A DNA stretch of 64,000 nucleotides from UBA970 sp049419605. GTDB lineage: Bacteria; Bacillota_I; Bacilli_A; RFN20; CAG-826. The notes beneath the pieces were generated by a model, which searched no databases, was not told the origin of the DNA, and was given only the letters and a program-made list of their open reading frames with translations. The stretch covers positions 1-64,000 of the forward strand of contig JBMSKF010000003.1 of the NCBI GenBank assembly GCA_049419605.1, read 5' to 3'. Position numbers and translations under genes: made by a program. Below, in pieces: positions 36,412-45,651 of the stretch; position 1 is the first letter of the stretch; each line of letters opens with the position of its first letter.

Positions 36412-39132
36412 ATGGAATTAAAAGAAACATTATTGATGCCAAAAACAACCTTCGAAATGAAGGCAAATTTACCGGTTAAAGAACCGCTTTTCATCGCCTA
36501 TTGGCAAGAGCAAAAACTTTATGAAAAGATGCGAGAAAAGAATCAAGGTAAACCAGAATACCAACTCCATGACGGTCCGCCTTACGCTAATGGTGATATG
36601 CATGTGGGTCACATGTTAAATCGTATTTTGAAAGATATGGTGATTCGTTATCAACATATGTTAGGTCATGATACTCCTTTTGTTTTCGGTTGGGACACCC
36701 ATGGATTACCGATTGAAAATTACATCACTAAAAAAGGTGTCAATCGTAAAACCATGACGATCGCAGATTTTCGTGCCTTGTGTGATGCATTTGCTAAAGA
36801 ACAAGTTGAAAAACAAAAAAATCAAATTCGTCGCTTAGGCGTTGTTGGTGATTTTGACCACCCATATTTAACTTTAGATCCTCAATTTGAGGCTGCTCAA
36901 ATTGGCGTCTTTGCAAAAATGGCGCTTAAAGGCCTGATCTATAAAGGTTTAAAACCAGTTTATTGGTCACCAAGCAGTGAATCTGCACTCGCAGAAGCAG
37001 AAATTGTTTATGAAGATGTGACCGACCAAGCGATCCATGTCGGATTTAAAGTTGTTCAAGGTAAAGGCATCTTACCCAACGATGCTCACGTGGTGATTTG
37101 GACGACAACGCCTTGGACCATTCCTGCGAATCTTGCGATTTCCGCGCATCCCCAATTTGATTATGGAGTCTATCAAACCAATCAAGGAGTGCTAGTCTTT
37201 GCAGTCTCCTTAGCTGCAACTGTTCAATCCCAATTAGGATTAACGCAATGTGATTTAATCCAAACCATTAAAGGAAAAGCATTAGAAGGCGTTGAAACAC
37301 AACACCCTTTTTATCACCGATCCTCACCGATTATTTTGGGTGAACACGTAACCAATGATACGGGGACTGGATTTGTCCATACAGCTCCAGGTCATGGTGA
37401 AGAAGATTTTATCGTTGGCACTAAATATAAACTTCCGCCTTTATGCCCTGTCGATAGTCGAGGCTTTATGACTGAAGAAGCTGGGCCAGATCTGCAAGGA
37501 TTATTTTATGCAGATGCTAATGGGAAAGTGATTGAAAAATTAACGACAGTAAAAGCTTTACTTGCAGTTCATCCTTATCATCACCCTTATCCGCATGACT
37601 GGCGTACAGGTAAACCTTTAATTTATCGAGCAACTCCGCAATGGTTCGCATCGATTGAGCCTATTCGCGAAACGTTACTCAATGAAATTGCCCGAGTCAA
37701 ATGGACACCTTCTTGGGGTCAAGTTAGAATTCACAATATGATTAAAGAACGAGGGGATTGGTGTATCTCACGGCAACGCACTTGGGGAGTTCCGATTCCG
37801 ATTCTTTATCATGAAGATGGCACCCCAATTATTGAAGAACAAGTATTTCAACACATTCAACAATTGATTGAGAAACATGGGAGTTCCTATTGGTTTAGTG
37901 CGGATGCAAAAGATTTATTACCTCCTGGGTATCGCCATGCAAAATCACCGAACTCACAATTTAAAAAAGAAACAGACATCATGGATGTTTGGTTTGACTC
38001 CGGTTCTAGTGCGTTAGCCGTATTAAAAAAACGCGGAATGAAATTTCCTGCAGACCTTTATTTAGAAGGCAGTGATCAATACCGCGGTTGGTTTAACTCT
38101 TCGTTAATCATTGCAGTGGCTACAGAAGGCGTTTCCCCTTATCAAAATATCGTCTCGCACGGATTTGTTGTCGATGGTAAAGGTGAAAAAATGTCAAAAT
38201 CTAAAGGTAATGGGATTGATCCTTTAAAAATGATGCAAGTGTATGGTGCCGATATTATGCGTTTATGGGCTGCTTCGATTGATTACACTTCTGATGCAAG
38301 AGCCAGTGAAGATATTTTCAAGGGAAATGCTGAAGCATACCGGAAGATTCGAAATACCTTTAAATTTATGTTAGGGAACTTAGCAGATGGAGAAGGTTTG
38401 TTTAATCCAAAACGACATCCCATTAGTTCATATAGTTGGATTGATCAATTGATCTTATCAAAATTAAACGCTGTCACCAGCGAAGTGAAACAAGCGATGG
38501 ATCAATTTAATTTTTCCGAGGCGACCTCCACTTTGTTAACATTCATGACCCAAGATTTATCATCCTTCTATTTAGATATCACCAAAGACATTTTATATTG
38601 TGAAGCAAAAACATCCTTAAGACGTTTACAAGTCCAACATGTTCTTTACCGCGTGACTTTGCAATTAATGAAACTGTGGACCCCCATCATGCCGTTCACG
38701 ATGGAAGAAGTGTTCCGATTATTTTCGATGCCAGGTATCGTCTCAGCCCAGTTATTGGATTACCCGTCTATTGAAAACAATAACGATGCTGACCTAGGCA
38801 TGTATCAATCTTTTATGAAATTAAAAGAAGTCGCCAATAAAACGTTAGAAGGACTTCGTAGTCAAAATCAAATTGGTAGTTCACAAGAAGCAACCCTTAC
38901 GTTGAATGCGCCAAAAGGATTGGCAGAAGCGCTTAATACTTTAGCCCCTCGAGAAAGAAATCGCTTGTTTATCGCCAGCCAAGTTCATGTCAAAGAAGGC
39001 CAAGACATGAAAGCTGAAGCCCAACCTGCAGGTGGTCATAAATGTCCCCGCTGCTGGAATTATTTTTCTACGTTGCATCCATTTGCAGAACACCAAGTTT
39101 GTGATCGTTGTTTAGAGGTCTTAACATTGTGA
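36412..39132 (+). CDS. ileS: Isoleucine--tRNA ligase
   Basis: The 906-residue class I synthetase has the HIGH-type motif NGDMHVGHMLN, an editing domain (TTTPWTIPANLAIS), DVWFDSGSSAL, the KMSKSKGN loop and a C-terminal zinc finger (CPRCWNY plus CDRC). ATG 36412 follows AAGGAG. It overlaps lspA by 4 bases. In Bacillus ileS-lspA-rluD also follow the ftsAZ region. Confidence 0.98.
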   Translation: MELKETLLMPKTTFEMKANLPVKEPLFIAYWQEQKLYEKMREKNQGKPEYQLHDGPPYANGDMHVGHMLNRILKDMVIRYQHMLGHDTPFVFGWDTHGLPIENYITKKGVNRKTMTIADFRALCDAFAKEQVEKQKNQIRRLGVVGDFDHPYLTLDPQFEAAQIGVFAKMALKGLIYKGLKPVYWSPSSESALAEAEIVYEDVTDQAIHVGFKVVQGKGILPNDAHVVIWTTTPWTIPANLAISAHPQFDYGVYQTNQGVLVFAVSLAATVQSQLGLTQCDLIQTIKGKALEGVETQHPFYHRSSPIILGEHVTNDTGTGFVHTAPGHGEEDFIVGTKYKLPPLCPVDSRGFMTEEAGPDLQGLFYADANGKVIEKLTTVKALLAVHPYHHPYPHDWRTGKPLIYRATPQWFASIEPIRETLLNEIARVKWTPSWGQVRIHNMIKERGDWCISRQRTWGVPIPILYHEDGTPIIEEQVFQHIQQLIEKHGSSYWFSADAKDLLPPGYRHAKSPNSQFKKETDIMDVWFDSGSSALAVLKKRGMKFPADLYLEGSDQYRGWFNSSLIIAVATEGVSPYQNIVSHGFVVDGKGEKMSKSKGNGIDPLKMMQVYGADIMRLWAASIDYTSDARASEDIFKGNAEAYRKIRNTFKFMLGNLADGEGLFNPKRHPISSYSWIDQLILSKLNAVTSEVKQAMDQFNFSEATSTLLTFMTQDLSSFYLDITKDILYCEAKTSLRRLQVQHVLYRVTLQLMKLWTPIMPFTMEEVFRLFSMPGIVSAQLLDYPSIENNNDADLGMYQSFMKLKEVANKTLEGLRSQNQIGSSQEATLTLNAPKGLAEALNTLAPRERNRLFIASQVHVKEGQDMKAEAQPAGGHKCPRCWNYFSTLHPFAEHQVCDRCLEVLTL

Positions 39133-39608
39133 AAAAAAACTTGCTAGGCTATTTCAAAACGACTTATGTTCACATCTTTTGGATAGCAGTTCTTTTTGAT
39201 TTTTTGACGAAAATTTGGATGGCATCTATTGAGATTAATCAGACCGTTATCGAAGGATTTTTTTACCTTCATTATAGTCGCAATACCGGTGCAGCTTGGT
39301 CTATTTTATCTGGCAATCAATGGATACTAGCGATGATTTCTTTCACGGTTGGTGTGTCTTTGTTTTACTATTATTTGCAACGATTCACCTCATTTAACAA
39401 ATGGAATCATCTTGCAATCAACCTCTTTTTAGCAGGAACTTGGGGTAATTTTATTGATCGTGCCTTTTATTCAGAAGGGGTCATTGATTTTTTATCTTTT
39501 CATTTTGGTCAGTATATTTTTCCAACCTTCAATGTCGCCGATAGCGTCTTAACTATTGGTGTGATCATTTTAATCGTTACAAGTTTATTTGAAAGGCCAA
39601 GCAAGTGA
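39129..39608 (+). CDS. lspA: Lipoprotein signal peptidase
   Basis: The 159-residue, four-helix membrane protease cleaves prolipoprotein signal peptides. The conserved RNTGAAWS, the catalytic Asp in GNFIDRAF and the second in FNVADSVLTIG are present. I chose GTG 39129, which overlaps the ileS stop and has AGAGGT nine bases upstream; a longer frame would lie inside ileS. It overlaps rluD by 4 bases. It implies that the cell makes lipoproteins. Confidence 0.93.
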   Translation: MKKNLLGYFKTTYVHIFWIAVLFDFLTKIWMASIEINQTVIEGFFYLHYSRNTGAAWSILSGNQWILAMISFTVGVSLFYYYLQRFTSFNKWNHLAINLFLAGTWGNFIDRAFYSEGVIDFLSFHFGQYIFPTFNVADSVLTIGVIILIVTSLFERPSK

Positions 39609-40498
39609 AAATCTCATCGACTGACGTTAATGCACGTCTAGATCAGTGGTTAGTGAAAACAAATCCTATCCATTCTCGCGCTAGATGGCAATCCTTAATT
39701 GAGGATGGTTATGTTCTGATTAACGATGCCAAATCAAAATCTAGTTATCGCTTACAAATGAACGATGAGATTACGATTTTGCCATTTTTGACTGAAGAAA
39801 TTTCTTTACAACCAGAAAATATTCCCCTTACGATTCTTTATCAAGATTCAGATCTTGCCATCATTGATAAACCTCAAGGATTGGTCGTGCATCCTGCCCC
39901 TGGACATGCCAATGGAACCTTAGTGAATGCTTTACTATTTCACTTAAAAGATTTAAGTGGCATTAATGGTGTCATTCGTCCGGGCATTGTCCATCGCTTG
40001 GATAAAGATACATCTGGATTGATGGTCGTTGCTAAACATGATTTAGCCCATCGGTTTCTTGCTAGCCAGTTAAAAGACCATGAGATGAAACGTGATTACT
40101 ATGCTTTAGTCAGAGGGGTTGTAAAAGAAAATAAAGGAAAAATTATTGCGCCAATCGGACGTGATCCTGATGATCGATTAGCAATGGATGTGGTCGCCGA
40201 AGGAAAACCCGCCGAAACGAGCTTTGAAGTCATTGAACGTTTTTCAAATCATACCTTATTATCCTGTCATCTCGCGACTGGACGAACGCATCAAATTCGT
40301 GTTCATATGAATTTTATACACAGACCCATTGAAAGTGATCCTGTTTACACCCCACAAAAACATCCTTTACACAAAGGTGGCCAACTATTACATGCGTATC
40401 AACTTACGCTTGTTCACCCTACCACAAAGAAAAAGGTGACGTTTACGTCACCTTTACCGGATTATTTTAATGGCATTTTAGATAAACTAAGAACCTAG
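39605..40498 (+). CDS. rluD: RluD-family 23S rRNA pseudouridine synthase
   Basis: The 297-residue enzyme has an N-terminal S4 RNA-binding domain (about 1-60, RLDQWLV..RWQSLIEDGYVLIN) and the catalytic GIVHRLDKDTSGLMVVAK with its essential Asp, plus GRTHQIRVHM. GTG start overlapping lspA (GTGA). Its 3' end overlaps the 3' end of the convergent rnhC gene by 12 bases and contains two palindromes that can act as terminators. Exact target among RluD/RluC-type sites is not determined. Confidence 0.93.
   Translation: MKISSTDVNARLDQWLVKTNPIHSRARWQSLIEDGYVLINDAKSKSSYRLQMNDEITILPFLTEEISLQPENIPLTILYQDSDLAIIDKPQGLVVHPAPGHANGTLVNALLFHLKDLSGINGVIRPGIVHRLDKDTSGLMVVAKHDLAHRFLASQLKDHEMKRDYYALVRGVVKENKGKIIAPIGRDPDDRLAMDVVAEGKPAETSFEVIERFSNHTLLSCHLATGRTHQIRVHMNFIHRPIESDPVYTPQKHPLHKGGQLLHAYQLTLVHPTTKKKVTFTSPLPDYFNGILDKLRT
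40425..40455 (-). terminator. Terminator of rnhC embedded in the rluD coding region
   Basis: An 11-bp perfect inverted repeat (AAAGGTGACGT / ACGTCACCTTT, 40432-40455) lies inside the 3' end of rluD. Read on the minus strand it is followed by TTTCTTT, extending the T-rich tail, making an intrinsic terminator for rnhC. Confidence 0.65.
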
Positions 40499-40504
40499 TT
40501 TATC
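40481..40504. terminator. Palindrome across the overlapping rluD/rnhC 3' ends
   Basis: GATAAACTA and TAGTTTATC form a 9-bp stem with a 6-nt loop spanning both stop codons. No T run follows, so a termination or transcript-stabilising role is only suggested. Confidence 0.4.
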
Positions 40505-41383
40505 CGTAATTCTTTTTAAGGTCTTAAAATTGGTTTTACAAATACCTTTTAAGGTTTCTAATCCATGATGCTGGGCAAATTCAAAGGCAAATTGCTCCAC
40601 TTTATCGGAGGCACCAAAAGGTAATTTAACCGTAAAAATTCTTCCCATATCATTCATCGCGCGGATAAATTTAGCTCTTGCTAGGATGCTACTTGCAGCA
40701 ACCGCTAAATAAAGGCTTTCTGCTTTTTCCTTTAGAACTAAATGAGGGATTGGTGGTAATCCAATTAGGTAACTATGAAATTTTTCTTCACTTGCAAATT
40801 GGTCAATAACCATCGGTGCTTCGATGTTAACTTTTTGCTTGAGGGTCAACAATGCATGATGATGAAGTTTAGCTTTAATTTGGTTTAAGTTATACCCTTT
40901 TGCGACCATTTCTTGATATTTAAGTGGGTTCACAATGGTCGTTACATGAGGAATACGTCCAGTCATTTGGTCTGCCATTTTAAGAATCATGGCATCGGGA
41001 ATCAGTTTTGAATCTTTTACGCCTAATTCTTCTAAGAATTGGACATCTTTTTCTTGCACTAAGCTAGCGGTGACCACAACCGGTCCAAAAAAATCGCCTG
41101 TTCCAACTTCATCACTTCCATAATGATGCTTATGTGGGGTTGTTTTGGTTTCTTTTTTTAACCATAAAGCAGCATCTTCATCAAAATTAAAACCTTGATA
41201 GAGGACTTTATATTTTTCAGATTTAGGACTGTAAACGGAGACTGTAAAATCAGGTAACTTTGCAAAAAAAACAATCGATGCATGCGGCGAGCTTTGTTGC
41301 TGATCCGCATAGAGGTCTTTAATTTTTTCGAATACGGTTTCCGTCACCAATAAGGTTTTGGTATGCGCTGCTATTTTTTTCAC
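40487..41383 (-). CDS. rnhC: Ribonuclease HIII
   Basis: The 298-residue enzyme removes RNA from RNA-DNA hybrids. It has the N-terminal TBP-like substrate domain of RNase HIII (about 1-85), then the catalytic YGSDEVGTGDFFGPVVV (Asp-Glu) with later ELGVKDSKLI and VIDQFA. The start is GTG 41383, placed 7 nt after a TATAAT, with no ribosome site, so the mRNA is probably leaderless. Confidence 0.93.
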   Translation of the reverse strand: MKKIAAHTKTLLVTETVFEKIKDLYADQQQSSPHASIVFFAKLPDFTVSVYSPKSEKYKVLYQGFNFDEDAALWLKKETKTTPHKHHYGSDEVGTGDFFGPVVVTASLVQEKDVQFLEELGVKDSKLIPDAMILKMADQMTGRIPHVTTIVNPLKYQEMVAKGYNLNQIKAKLHHHALLTLKQKVNIEAPMVIDQFASEEKFHSYLIGLPPIPHLVLKEKAESLYLAVAASSILARAKFIRAMNDMGRIFTVKLPFGASDKVEQFAFEFAQHHGLETLKGICKTNFKTLKRITDKLGS

Positions 41384-41396
41384 TATCGTTATTATA
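41384..41396 (-). promoter_or_regulatory. -10 element of rnhC, probably leaderless
   Basis: TATAAT (41396-41391) then 7 nt to the GTG start at 41383. Confidence 0.5.
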
Positions 41397-41444
41397 ACAT
41401 TTATACACGTTCCCTAAACGTAGAGATGATATAGTTAAATAGAG

Positions 41445-43745
41445 ATGAAAACGCTTGTATCAATCCTTGAAATCCCCTTAATTCTTGAGCGAATCAAAGG
41501 GTATACAAAAACTTCACTTGGTCAACGATGGATTGTTGATCAAACTTTTATTCTTGAATCCGAATTGACAATGAAAGGTAACCAAGTTGATGAAATGATG
41601 CGCTTGATGACTCGATTCAGCGCCTTACCGATTCAGACAAGCCATGATTTAGACGTTCATTTGGCCTCCATTGAAAAAGGTCGTGTGATTACGTTAGAAG
41701 CATTAATTGCAATCCAGCTAGACTTAAATACGATTGCAAAAATAAATGAATTTGTTGGAACAATTAAACCCGAATTTCCATTGTTGGCAACCATTTGGAA
41801 ATCTTTATCCCCCTGTAAATCTTTAAAATTGAAACTTGAATCCATTCTAACTCCTCAAGGAACTATTCAAGATCATGCTTCAGAAAATCTTTACCGAATT
41901 CGTAAACGTTTGCATGCGATTGATGAACAAATGTTAAATCTTATTCAATCCTTATTAACTCGTTACCAATCCCATTTAACTGAACCTATTTTTACCATGA
42001 AAAATGGTCATTTTGTTTTACCCGTTTCCACCTCAAGTAAAGGAAGCGTTCCCGGCATGATTCATGATGTGTCTAGTACTGGATTAACGACATTTATTGA
42101 ACCCAAACCTCTAGTAGATTTATCCTTAGAAAAACAATTGTTATATGGTGAGGAGCAAGAAGAAATCTTTTTAATTCTGCAATCCTTAACAGACTTGATC
42201 AAACCTGAAACCGGAATTTTAAGAATGAACAATCAACGAATCGGGATGCTTGATGTGATTGAAGCTAAAGCGAAGTTTGGTCTAGAAACCCAAGGATATA
42301 TTGCGGTATTATCGCCAACACCCCGTATTGAACTTGTTGGTGCACGGCACCCATTGATTGATCCACAACATGTCGTAGCCAATGATTTTCTTTTAACTGA
42401 AAAACAATCCATCGTCATCATTTCTGGGCCAAACGCAGGCGGAAAAACGGTTGCAATGAAGACAGTTGGTTTATTTGTCTATTTACATCAACTTGCGATT
42501 CCATTACCCACACGACAACCGGCTAACTTATCTTATTTTAAAAATATTTACGCTGATATTGGTGATCAACAAAGTGTCCTGGAAAACCTTTCTACATTTG
42601 CCGGTCATATTCAACAATTGGTGCCATTAACTGATCAAGTTAAACCCAATGATTTGGTATTAATTGACGAATTAGGTACGGGGACTGATCCAAAAGAGGG
42701 AGAATCCCTTGCGAGATCGCTTCTGATTCACTTGCAAGCTAAACGAGCCTTTGTCATCGTATCCTCACACTTTCCAGGGTTAAAGAGTTTAGCCTTACAA
42801 GAACCAAGAATGGTCAATGCTTCCCTTCAATTTGATGAAGAAAAATTGGCTCCAACGTATCGTTTTATACTGGGACTTCCAGGAAAAAGTTATGGACTTA
42901 TTATGGCAAAACGATATGGGCTTGCCCCACAAGTTGTTGCCCATGCAGAAAAATACTTGGCAGAACAACAAGCGTCTCAAGAACAAAAAACCCTGATTAA
43001 ACTTCAAACTGAATTGCTCGAGGTAGAACAACTCAAGTCAAGTTTAATTTTAGAAAAAGAAGCTTTATTGACTCAACAAAAACAGCTTATTATTCAACAA
43101 AAACAACTACAAAATTTGCAACAACAATTTCAAGAAGACACGAAACAAAAACAAGCAGCTTTACTAGAGGAAACGCTAACGCAAGTCGAACAAACCATTA
43201 AGGCACTCGCCAATCCACAGTTAAAACTTCATGAAGCGATTGCGCTAAAACAATCTTTATCCAAAGGTAATTTCATTGAAGATCCAGAATCCAATTCAAC
43301 GACTGAATTGGTCATAGGAGATTATGTCAAAGAAAGTTCAACTGGCATGGTTGGAAAAATTGAAGCCATCAATGGTCAACAAGTCGTTGTAATTACCCGT
43401 GATGGTTTAACGTTAAAAGTGAAAGCCAATCAATTGCAAAAAACAACAGCCCCACCAAAGACTAAACCAACACAACCCATGCGTTCGATGGTAACCGGGA
43501 AGGCACCTTCCAGTCTTAATATCATCGGAATGCGTTATGAGGAAGCAAGAATCGCCGTTGAAAAGTATTATGACGCTGCTTTACTTTCCAATTTAAAAAC
43601 TTTAAAAATAATCCATGGATTTGGTTCTGGAACCTTGCGGAAAATGGTATTAGATTATTTTCAATCCTTATCAAGCGTCAAACGAATTCAACAGGGTGAA
43701 GGCGAACAATCAGGGTATGGGGTTACCATCATTCATTTAAAATGA
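41445..43745 (+). CDS. mutS2: MutS2 (endonuclease/ribosome-associated MutS homologue with Smr domain)
   Basis: The 766-residue protein has the MutS-type core and ATPase with SGPNAGGKTVAMKT (Walker A) and LVLIDELGTGTDPKEG (Walker B), a long coiled coil (about 510-600, Gln/Lys-rich), and a C-terminal Smr domain with IIHGFGSGTLR. MutS2 is not a mismatch repair protein; it acts on recombination intermediates and collided ribosomes. ATG 41445 has a TATAGT nine bases upstream. It overlaps uvrC by 4 bases. Confidence 0.95.
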   Translation: MKTLVSILEIPLILERIKGYTKTSLGQRWIVDQTFILESELTMKGNQVDEMMRLMTRFSALPIQTSHDLDVHLASIEKGRVITLEALIAIQLDLNTIAKINEFVGTIKPEFPLLATIWKSLSPCKSLKLKLESILTPQGTIQDHASENLYRIRKRLHAIDEQMLNLIQSLLTRYQSHLTEPIFTMKNGHFVLPVSTSSKGSVPGMIHDVSSTGLTTFIEPKPLVDLSLEKQLLYGEEQEEIFLILQSLTDLIKPETGILRMNNQRIGMLDVIEAKAKFGLETQGYIAVLSPTPRIELVGARHPLIDPQHVVANDFLLTEKQSIVIISGPNAGGKTVAMKTVGLFVYLHQLAIPLPTRQPANLSYFKNIYADIGDQQSVLENLSTFAGHIQQLVPLTDQVKPNDLVLIDELGTGTDPKEGESLARSLLIHLQAKRAFVIVSSHFPGLKSLALQEPRMVNASLQFDEEKLAPTYRFILGLPGKSYGLIMAKRYGLAPQVVAHAEKYLAEQQASQEQKTLIKLQTELLEVEQLKSSLILEKEALLTQQKQLIIQQKQLQNLQQQFQEDTKQKQAALLEETLTQVEQTIKALANPQLKLHEAIALKQSLSKGNFIEDPESNSTTELVIGDYVKESSTGMVGKIEAINGQQVVVITRDGLTLKVKANQLQKTTAPPKTKPTQPMRSMVTGKAPSSLNIIGMRYEEARIAVEKYYDAALLSNLKTLKIIHGFGSGTLRKMVLDYFQSLSSVKRIQQGEGEQSGYGVTIIHLK

Positions 43746-45505
43746 ACACGATCATTGAATTAAAAATTAAAAACTTACCAGAAAAACCAGGCATTTATTT
43801 GATGAAAAATGCTGAGGGAAAAATTATTTATGTTGGCAAAGCAAAAGATCTTAGTAAGCGAGTCAGCCAATATTTTTTAAGACCGCAAACGGGAAAGGTA
43901 CAAGCGATGGTGATGCATATCACTGATTTTGAAACCATCATTACCCAAACAGAAAAAGAAGCATTGATTTTAGAAATGAATTTGATTCATGAGCATTATC
44001 CTCGTTATAACATCATGCTTAAAGAAGGCTCTCATTATCCTTATATTTCTCTGCGAAAAGGCAATGATCCGTATTTGAAAATCATGCGTCAAAATACCGA
44101 TAAACATTATTGGCATTTTGGACCATACCCGAACTCTAGATCTGCTTATCGAATGGTTAATTTACTTAATAAAATCTTTCCTCTAAGAAAGTGTAATGTA
44201 TTACCGAAAGTGGCATGTTTGTATCATCACATTGGGCAATGTTTGGCCCCTTGTATTCATGAGATTCCTGAGGAAACCTATAATGCTTTAGCAGACGAAA
44301 TTAGTGAGTTTTTAAAAGGGAATGTAAAAAAACAAATTTCAATTTATCAACAAAAAATGATCGACGCTTCGGATGCTTTAAATTTTGAATTAGCTCAAGA
44401 ATACAAAGTCATTATCGAAGATATAAAGCATGTCACTGCCCAACAATTGGTAGAAATGGAAGATAAGTTAGATCGAGACATTTTTGCTTTTGCTGAACGA
44501 GAAGGTTATTTGTCTTTAGCCGTCTTTGTCTTTAGACAAGGAATTTTATTAGGGAAAGCAAGTTATGTCGTTGAAGCCTTTGATGATCGAGATGAGCAAT
44601 TATTAAATTTAATCGCACAATATTATCTAAAAAAACCAAAACCTCAGGAGCTTGTCTTAAATCATCGAGCATTGCTTGAAAAGTTGCAAAGCACCATGGA
44701 TCTTAAATTCGTGTTTGCAGAAAAAGGTAAATTGTTTGAATTGATGAAAAGCGTTCAAGAAAACGCAATTCAAACTTTAGATGATCATTTTCTTACAGCT
44801 AGATTAGACGATGATAAATTAACTTTATTAGACAATCTTGGTCAAGCCCTTGGCATCCCAACGCCTTATCATATCGAAATGTTTGATAATTCTCATTTAC
44901 AAGGGAGTGATGCAGTTGGAGCGATGGTGACGTTTATCAATGGTGAGCCTGTTAAGAAAATGTACCGACAATTTCATTTACCTGAAACACTCAAACAAGA
45001 TGATCCAGGCGCGATGGCCTATTTGATTCATCGTCGATATCAACGATTGCTTGAGGAGAAAGCAAATTTGCCTCAATTGATTGTGGTCGATGGCGGACAA
45101 TCCCAACTCAATGCAGGCATAAAATCTCTACAAACTTTAGGTCTTAATATTCCTATTGTCGGATTATTTAAGAATGAACGCCACCAAACGAAAGGTTTGC
45201 TCACCAAAGATGGTGAGGTATTGGATTTCACAAAACAACCCAATCTTTTTTTCTTTTTAATTCGGTTACAAGATGAAGTTCATCGCTTCGCACTGCAGTT
45301 TCATCAACGGTTGCGAAAAATCAAAGCTACCCAATCTATCTTCGATGATATCCCAGGCTTAGGGCCAACCAGAATTGCATTATTACAAAAACGCTACCCA
45401 AGTCTCGATTTATTAAAACAAGCTTCATTTGAGGAACTTTGTCAGTTTTTACCCCATGCAGTTGCCCTTTTACTACAAGAAAAACTTGCAAAATTGGCGA
45501 CTTAG
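43742..45505 (+). CDS. uvrC: Excinuclease ABC subunit C
   Basis: The 587-residue nuclease makes both incisions in nucleotide excision repair. It has the GIY-YIG domain (KPGIYLMKNAEGKIIYVGKAKDLSKRV), the Cys-containing linker, a UVR motif (QEYKVIIEDIKHV), the RNase H-like domain (HIEMFDNSHLQGSDAVGAMV; IVVDGGQSQLN) and a C-terminal helix-hairpin-helix (FDDIPGLGPTRIALLQKR). It overlaps mutS2 by 4 bases. A tRNA gene follows. Confidence 0.97.
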   Translation: MNTIIELKIKNLPEKPGIYLMKNAEGKIIYVGKAKDLSKRVSQYFLRPQTGKVQAMVMHITDFETIITQTEKEALILEMNLIHEHYPRYNIMLKEGSHYPYISLRKGNDPYLKIMRQNTDKHYWHFGPYPNSRSAYRMVNLLNKIFPLRKCNVLPKVACLYHHIGQCLAPCIHEIPEETYNALADEISEFLKGNVKKQISIYQQKMIDASDALNFELAQEYKVIIEDIKHVTAQQLVEMEDKLDRDIFAFAEREGYLSLAVFVFRQGILLGKASYVVEAFDDRDEQLLNLIAQYYLKKPKPQELVLNHRALLEKLQSTMDLKFVFAEKGKLFELMKSVQENAIQTLDDHFLTARLDDDKLTLLDNLGQALGIPTPYHIEMFDNSHLQGSDAVGAMVTFINGEPVKKMYRQFHLPETLKQDDPGAMAYLIHRRYQRLLEEKANLPQLIVVDGGQSQLNAGIKSLQTLGLNIPIVGLFKNERHQTKGLLTKDGEVLDFTKQPNLFFFLIRLQDEVHRFALQFHQRLRKIKATQSIFDDIPGLGPTRIALLQKRYPSLDLLKQASFEELCQFLPHAVALLLQEKLAKLAT

Positions 45506-45535
45506 GAATAAAAATTATGCTATATTATGAATGCT

Positions 45536-45612
45536 GTCCCCATAGCTCAGCTGGATAGAGCAACAGCCTTCTAAGCTGTAGGTCAAACGTTCGAATCGTT
45601 TTGGGGACGCCA
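45536..45612 (+). tRNA. trnR: tRNA-Arg (anticodon UCU)
   Basis: A 77-nt cloverleaf: acceptor GTCCCCA / TGGGGAC, D arm GCTC / GAGC, anticodon arm ACAGC-CTTCTAA-GCTGT with anticodon TCT, five-base variable loop AGGTC, T arm AAACG-TTCGAAT-CGTTT, discriminator G and encoded CCA. It reads AGA/AGG, the abundant Arg codons of AT-rich genomes. Confidence 0.95.
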
Positions 45613-45643
45613 ATGAAAAGACCCTGTTTCAGGGTCTTTTCAT
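45613..45643 (+). terminator. Intrinsic terminator after tRNA-Arg
   Basis: A 14-bp inverted repeat (ATGAAAAGACCCTG / CAGGGTCTTTTCAT) with a TTT loop starts at the base after the CCA end. It reaches within 9 bases of the next gene's start. Confidence 0.75.
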
Positions 45644-45651
45644 AGGTGAGT

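Noticed and set aside
43060..43160. CAA/AAA-rich near-repeat in mutS2
   Set aside because: It encodes the Gln/Lys-rich coiled coil of MutS2, not a DNA repeat array.
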